Below, piece by piece: positions 58,901 to 64,000 of a stretch of DNA of 64,000 bases. Location of the stretch: NCBI GenBank assembly GCA_021229015.1, contig CM037783.1, positions 61,630,814-61,694,813 on the forward strand, in the 5' to 3' direction. Each line of letters begins with the position of its first letter. Within the stretch, counting starts at the first letter, position 1. The notes beneath the pieces are model-generated. The model made no database searches. It worked only from the letters and a program-made list of their open reading frames with translations, and was not told the DNA's origin. This DNA is from Solen grandis. Lineage: Eukaryota > Mollusca > Bivalvia > Adapedonta > Solenidae. The translations under genes were made by a program, and so were the position numbers.

Positions 58901-59572
58901 AATTCGACCCGTTTTTTCTTTGATACCAACACGGATTTTTATATTCTGGCAAAAAGTTAAGCGGTTTCTGTAACAGAAATCATATTTGGTATACTCTGCC
59001 AGGTATATTAAAACTGTAAAGGGATTTTTACATGCAAAAATCGCCAACTTAAACCAAATTAAATAGTTTTATGATCGCATGCACTAAAATATATTTTTTA
59101 AATATGTATTTCTTAAATTGACTGAAAAAAATAATTATTATTATTGTATATATCTTCATTAAAGAGACAACAGAAATAATAGTTTTTTTATACATAAACA
59201 TGCAGTCAGTATCCAAGTGATGCCGTTAAACTTGGTTCATTCCCTGATCTTTGAAATGAAAAAAAAACTTGAAAGCTTTGCATTTCTTATTTCTTTTAAC
59301 ATTGTTTTCAATTTCAGAGCAATACTTACATTTACTTTTTCCAGGGCTTTTCTCAGCCCTTTCGGTTTATTTGACCACCTTATTTTAGTGGTATCTCCAA
59401 TTTTGCTTCTTTCATTCGACAGACTTTGCATTGCAAAGTATGGCCTAGCATCTGGGATTTGTTTGAAGTTATCTTCGACATGGATGAAGATGCTGAGAAT
59501 AATTAATAGAGAGATCCCGAGAGTGAAGTAGAGTCGAACTACAGATGTCGTTGGGCGTAAACCACCGTCCAT
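52908..59572 (-). CDS. CHST15-like (GalNAc4S-6ST type) Golgi sulfotransferase, C-terminus missing
   Basis: Six exons read downward: 59572-59330, 58967-58754, 57418-57302, 55747-55585, 54917-54764 and 53040-52908, the last cut by the gap. Splice phases agree throughout, giving about 341 residues. The protein starts MDGGLRPTTSV and has a membrane anchor (VVRLYFTLGISLLIILSIFI, about 10-29), as in type II Golgi enzymes. Exon 2 carries the 5'-phosphosulfate loop, FFLIGTSKSGTSDLCSKL, and then KETHW. Exon 4 has ECSATTIWTN and IIAIIRDPVERLYS, the 3'-phosphate-binding motif, which is completed across the junction with exon 5 (LYSGYLYFN). Exon 6 has FPRDQVAVVRVEDF, a hallmark of the CHST15 group. Such enzymes move sulfate from PAPS to sugar chains of proteoglycans. 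Human CHST15 is 561 residues; the final part here is lost in the gap. It is convergent with gene copy 2. Exact substrate not predictable. Confidence 0.88.
54195..54220 (+). repeat. Run of 26 G
   Basis: Uninterrupted G26 in intron 5 of the sulfotransferase gene. Length may be inaccurate because such runs are hard to sequence. Confidence 0.9.
55080..55285 (-). mobile_element. SINE family A relative in intron 4 of the sulfotransferase
   Basis: The minus-strand head GGTGGCCTCCGTGGTAAAGT and B-box region (TGAGTTCAAGAACC) are followed by a body with aagtcttccatctgggttgc and a ccctccacctgtaat end. The tail differs from the other family A copies. Confidence 0.75.
55383..55580. repeat. MITE-like element, 'cgtggattt' family, beside a splice donor
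   Basis: Contains TTTTCGTGGATTTCGTGAAT and, in inverted form, CATAAATCCACGAATATATG. It is a relative of 6,180-6,360. Its right end lies within about five bases of the donor of sulfotransferase exon 4. Confidence 0.6.
55793..56005 (+). repeat. MITE-like element, family F, in intron 3 of the sulfotransferase
   Basis: Begins agtaaaacctgtcttaagcg and ends acaggttcaactgttttac. The inverted ends GTAAAAC...GTTTTAC enclose about 200 bases with the family's accgcttaat words but no tandem array. Confidence 0.75.
56006..57301. other. Intron 3 of the sulfotransferase gene, remainder
   Basis: No other exon or repeat recognised; the stretch contains A-rich simple sequence near 57,160. Confidence 0.5.
58390..58490. 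repeat. Long palindrome in intron 2 of the sulfotransferase
   Basis: Left arm gttatctattatatttgaaa and on to ttattgcagc; right arm back through gcttgcaataaat to aaaatataatagataac. The arms pair over about 40 bases with few mismatches around a loop at gctacgc. It has the look of a foldback MITE. Confidence 0.75.
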
Positions 59573-60544
59573 CTTATTCTGCTTTAGTTTCTGCAATGCA
59601 TTAATGAAGCGCTACATCTGTGCATAAGCAATATTGGAGACAACTGAGCTAAAGAATAAAAAATATCACTGAATAGCTCAAAAGAAATAAATACATAAAA
59701 ATCACCAAGCTGAATAATTCAAAAACCCCAGAGGGAAACCTTTTGAACGCTGATATATTTAAATGTCTTGATATTTTTATAAATTCAGCAAAATGTAAAA
59801 ACAACAACAACAATAAAAAAGTCATATACGTGTAAAATAAATAATTAAATAAATAACACGAGACAGACATGTCATGATTTTTCACCAATGAAACTTAAAT
59901 ATTTTCATTTGACCGACTTCAAATTTTGACACCTTCTATAAGTGTTGAAAACTAAAAAAAAAAAAATAGTAAAAAATAAATTTAGCAAAGTAAAATAATT
60001 GAGTATTTTAATTACCTTCTATGATATTCTATGAACAAAGGATAACATTATGGGGGAAGGCTTACATAACATTACATTTTTTTTTCAGTTAAGCCTATTT
60101 TGTGTATACAAACATCAAACTGGCAATAAAACATATTTCAATACCACAACACTATACACTTGACATAAGCATAAGTGTTAATTTTAAACGAAGAAAAATC
60201 CCCCAAAATACAATCGAAAATAAATGTACATTATTGCATATTACTAACACATACTTAATCGGCTTGAAATTTAAAAATTGGTCTTTACAAATTGAAAATG
60301 AATATGAACTGACCAGGAAACTATTACAAATTGATAAAAAAGGTTACTAGCTATTTGATTGGGTTTTTGAAATAAAAATGTGCTTGGACAAAACTTTTAA
60401 GACTATATCAATAGGTATTATATGAAGTGTCTGCTTCGGGACCCGTTTAAATGTTAAAAGTGAGTACAGTATTTTCAAGTTTTAAGTTTTCCGTATCTAA
60501 ACATAACAGGAAATACAAAACAGTTTTTGCCAGTTTGGTGATAG
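59573..60544. other. Upstream region of the sulfotransferase gene
   Basis: Holds any 5' UTR or promoter, but no clear TATA box or exon was identified. AT-rich. Confidence 0.4.
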
Positions 60545-60625
60545 CAAATCTGACCGTTAATAAGAGGCTGATTGCTTATATAGGTGGCCCGCTTATACAG
60601 GCTTCGTCTATATAGGGAGGGAGAG
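60545..60625 (+). repeat. MITE family F fragment
   Basis: Words ctgaccgttaataagaggct and ggtggcccgcttatacaggc match the 3' end of the family F elements. The left part is missing. Confidence 0.5.
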
Positions 60626-61769
60626 TAACTATATACTATAAACTGTAAATTGTAACTGTAGATTTTCATAAAAGTTCTTATACTTGTTATTTCATTTTTG
60701 AGCTGCATTCTGAATTTTCAGAATGCAGACTCATTGCTATGATCTCGGTCTCCGGAACCTGATAACTCAGTTTTCAATATCCATGCTCCGTATGAAATAG
60801 GCCAAATTCCATATAATATCGTGAGTTATTCATTTTTTTCTCGTATAAATAAATTATAACCATACTTTATGTTTATAACACGTACTAGTTTGATAAAATG
60901 ATATTGTTATACCCTACGGCTATCTGTACGGACCCGTGAAAGATTTTTAGATCAACGCATAAGTATCTTAAAACGTTGTAACTAAAACATTGACGCAACT
61001 TGAATATAATACACATAAATGGTCGACATTGCATTGGTGTTCAAAAGACACAGGGCATTACGAATTGAAAATAACGACTTTTTTATGTGGCATTGTTTAC
61101 AGACATCTACCCGGTATCCGAACTATGTTTGGAAATATAGAAAAACAAAGTCGGTGTTTGATTGATAATTGGACATTTAATCAGAATGCCTTAAAAACAT
61201 CCCAAATAATATGTATTTAGATAAAAAAAATCCAATCTGGTCGGCATGAACCGCCACAAGAGCAATTTTGGACCGGGCGACGTCCCAATAGCCAGTGCAT
61301 ATATTCCATTGCGATCTATAACATTCATTCGGGGATGATCGACAGATTTCAGATTCTACTACAGTTTGCTCTGGTAAAAAATATTATCAGGATAATTTTA
61401 ACATGTTTATGATATTTTATGTATTTGTATTTTTAAGGATAGAGCGATAATATTATTGTTAGTTTTATATAATACTGCGCATAAAAGAAATCAGAAAAAT
61501 GTTCGTAAAGGACTAAATTTTAAATACTGAAAATAAAATATAAATCGTGACATTACCTTAGTAGAACGTTACAGTATCTGTTCTGAAAGATTTTATTCTA
61601 CTAAAATATTACGTGTCTACTATTTCAGAATGCCATGACTTGCCTTGCACAAACTTATAAGCTATATAATTTAGCAGTAAGCAGTATTTTACACTTGGCA
61701 GCTCTCAGACTATTTATTGAGAAACAGTCTGTAAATCATTATCTCCAACATGGAATTTAAATTATGTAA
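60626..61769. other. AT-rich sequence, no gene seen
   Basis: A 76-codon frame at 60,990 shows no domain. Confidence 0.4.
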
Positions 61770-62000
61770 CCCTTGAATGACCTTTCCTAAAGTGCATACA
61801 TTTTGATTTATCTGTATTGATAAGTACACACCACTTTTTACACCATTCATGTAAAGTGTCTAACATGGTCTGTAAATGTTCGCCAATACTGGTAACAAGC
61901 GCTATATCGTCAGCGTAAAATAAAAAGGAAACGTATGAATCCCCGATATCATATTGATTATCCCTCGTATGTTTTCATGTGCAATGTTTAGAACACAATT
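61770..62000 (-). mobile_element. LINE reverse transcriptase fragment with YADD box
   Basis: On the minus strand the frame reads YADDIALVTSIGEHLQTMLD and then TLHEWCKKWCVLINTDKSKC. This is the catalytic Asp pair and following palm region of a non-LTR reverse transcriptase. Upstream parts are not in a continuous frame. It belongs to a different subfamily from the FADD elements elsewhere in the window. Confidence 0.8.
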
Positions 62001-62556
62001 TAATACACATCTTAGCAATCTGATAGGAACGGATTCTATTTATTTTGGAGTTACCGCCTTGCCATGACAATTTAAAACACATTTCCCTTCCCAATAACAG
62101 TAATTCAGACAACACCTTGCACGTCTTTAAAGCACATTATCAGCTAAGCCTAATTTCATATCCAGTTATGCGACATTGTTTTGAACACTAAGCATGATTT
62201 CTGATTGAGAATTTTCTTTTCGAACACCGCTTAGGCTTCAACTCATATTTGATACGTCAGAGATCGCATTTAAGTTGATTTTTTTAACACAGAATAGACG
62301 GAATTTGATTGGGGTAACCGAAATCCCGATACTGGACTCGTGTCGAATTATACCCTTGTCCATTTTTGGCGTACAATTCTACCCTGAATATTATCTTAAA
62401 ACATTTATCCAGTATCGAAAACATATTTTCAAATTAACTTTTGTATCACCTGCTGTAAGCAGAGGCGACACATGGGGACCACTTTACCGTCGTCCGTCTG
62501 TCTGTCTAGTTTGTTACACTTTTTCCGTCACGCTTCAGCAGGTGACACATTTGCTA

Positions 62557-62610
62557 AAAAAAAAACAACAATAACAAAAAAAAAAAAAAAAAAAAACAAA
62601 AAAAAACAAC
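62557..62610 (+). repeat. A-rich simple sequence
   Basis: Runs of A broken by single C or T, probably the poly(A) tail of an old retroelement or plain low-complexity DNA. Confidence 0.8.
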
Positions 62611-63374
62611 ACACTACTCTTGTTGCTTATGGCAATAATACTTTCTTTACTAATCATCATAACAAAAAATCACATAACGGCAATTTTTAATTTTCATAGA
62701 GCCATTCCTTAAATAAAAGAAAAAAAACTATTCGAAAACAAAAACAAAAAAAGCAAAGAAAAAAAGCAAAAAAAAAAGCGACAAACAAATGCCTAACTTT
62801 GGTAGAGTGTAATGTTTCATACTTGTATGTTATTTCTTTTATTATTTTATTATTTAACGTATTAACATATTGATTTTACATATGTTTTCATGCAAGAGAT
62901 CATTATGTAAACGTTTTAAAATTTAGTTTTAAGTTCAGTTTTTCTGAAACAAAAAAAGTTACCTTATTTATAATCCGAAGTTATTTTCCGATGAAAAACA
63001 ATCATAACAAAAATAGGAAAGAGCGTTATTCCAAGCTTGCTTTGTGTTTTGAAATAAAATACAACGGTTGAATATGTTTATGTATTCAGCCACCTCACGA
63101 CTCGGATACCGTATCATTTGTGTAAAGTAGTAGAAATATCTTCATAATGTGCCACTTCTGTCTAGCGCTCCTGTGTATTTGTTCGAGGACTTGAATTACT
63201 CTCTGCATGGTTGCGCACGAAGATTGATAATTGCCCTTGTGCCGTTGCAAATAAAGTGAAAGACATTTCAAAAAAAGGAAACTCAGTTATGAATTCAAAC
63301 ACTACATATTTTAGTTATCGTTTATATTATAAATTTGATAGAATTCATCGCATGCGACACGAAGCGGAGACACA
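62611..63374. other. AT-rich sequence, no gene seen
   Basis: No feature I can support. Confidence 0.4.
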
Positions 63375-63420
63375 CACTAACACACACATACATACATACA
63401 TACATACATACATACATACG
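63375..63420 (+). repeat. (ACAT)n microsatellite
   Basis: About ten acat units with slight variation at the ends. Confidence 0.9.
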
Positions 63421-64000
63421 CACATGCATACAGTTCGCTAGAGTGTTATAACTAGACTTAGTTATTTATGCCAAGTCATTATTTTGTTTTTGAAAAACTA
63501 TCGGGCAGAACTGTGTGGTTTTAAGTTTTTCCCTGTCACGGTGTTTCAAAAGGTGTTGGAACTAGCGAAAAACAAATTTAAACTGACGGCAGGAGCTTTC
63601 AGTCACCATGATTAGATGTTATTAGTTTTCTTTCCTTTTTACCCTTTCGTCTGCTGTCCGTACAAGGTGCATGGCAATAAGTCGTACGACGTCACGGAAT
63701 CGTTTAGTGTATCACACATTTTAAGTTCAGAAATGATTGGATTCATTCGGTTTTTATCGGTGATGATTATATTTAAGGAGTGTGGCGTATTCCGGCAGTT
63801 AATATTGGGACGCACGCCATCGGATTTTATAAGTACAGTCCTAACCTAAAAAAAGTGTGGCCATAAAGATAAATCAAATACTCTTTAAATAAATTCCCTC
63901 TAAGAAATACATGGATTTCTAAATAAAATAGGAATGCATTCAGCCATTCCTGTTTTATGAATTATTTAAGCACAAGACTAAGTTTACATAGGTGATTATT
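63421..64000. other. Right end of the window, no gene seen
   Basis: A 77-codon frame at 63,616 shows no recognisable domain. Confidence 0.4.

Noticed and set aside
59649..59888. Hydrophobic 79-codon minus-strand frame upstream of the sulfotransferase
   Set aside because: Poly-Leu/Phe content reflects A/T runs; no start context or homology.
1..64000. CRISPR arrays, operons or bacterial-type systems
   Set aside because: The window is eukaryotic with spliced genes. The tandem arrays lack unique spacers of constant length and nearby cas genes.

Overview
The window is nuclear DNA from an animal. Genes are AT-rich and intron-broken, with GT-AG splice sites, dense SINE, LINE and MITE debris, microsatellites, and two 100-base runs of N that mark scaffold joins. 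A marine mollusc, probably a bivalve, is the best guess. The reasons are tRNA-derived SINEs with tails of mollusc type, chitin-binding peritrophin-A exons, and a CHST15-like sulfotransferase of the kind common in such genomes. The species cannot be told from the sequence alone.

The main content is a small gene family with no recognised name. Two complete members lie in direct orientation at 15,256-19,411 and 45,962-50,154. Each can be assembled by hand into seven exons whose splice phases all agree, giving 593 and 596 residues. The C-terminal third looks like a chymotrypsin-fold (PA clan) peptidase: a CGHC histidine motif, an ADLAIV aspartate motif and an ESGS serine motif, in the right order and at trypsin-like spacing. 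The N-terminal 270 residues match no family I recognise. Both genes sit inside a segmental duplication (about 14,871 to at least 21,589, and about 45,605 to 52,807) that includes introns and flanks. A third, divergent member is represented by two exons at 586-2,112. It shares the first intron position and phase.

The right end holds a minus-strand gene for a type II membrane sulfotransferase of the CHST15 (GalNAc4S-6ST) kind. Six exons run from 59,572 to the assembly gap at 52,907, with both PAPS-binding motifs present and the C-terminus missing. Four exons resembling chitin-binding type-2 domains are scattered through the window. Those at 7,777-8,066 (+) and 34,044-34,171 (-) are open; those at 31,636-31,990 (-) and 25,879-26,024 (-) are broken.

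The rest is mostly mobile-element wreckage. It includes five or six decayed LINE pieces, a mariner-like transposase fossil at 21.6-22.0 kb just past the right end of duplication copy 1, several tRNA-derived SINE families, and MITE-like families with inverted ends, one of which carries a 34-base tandem array. There are also minisatellites and microsatellites. The spaces between are AT-rich and show no coding signal I can defend. All exon boundaries were read by eye from splice consensus and phase; no transcript evidence was available.
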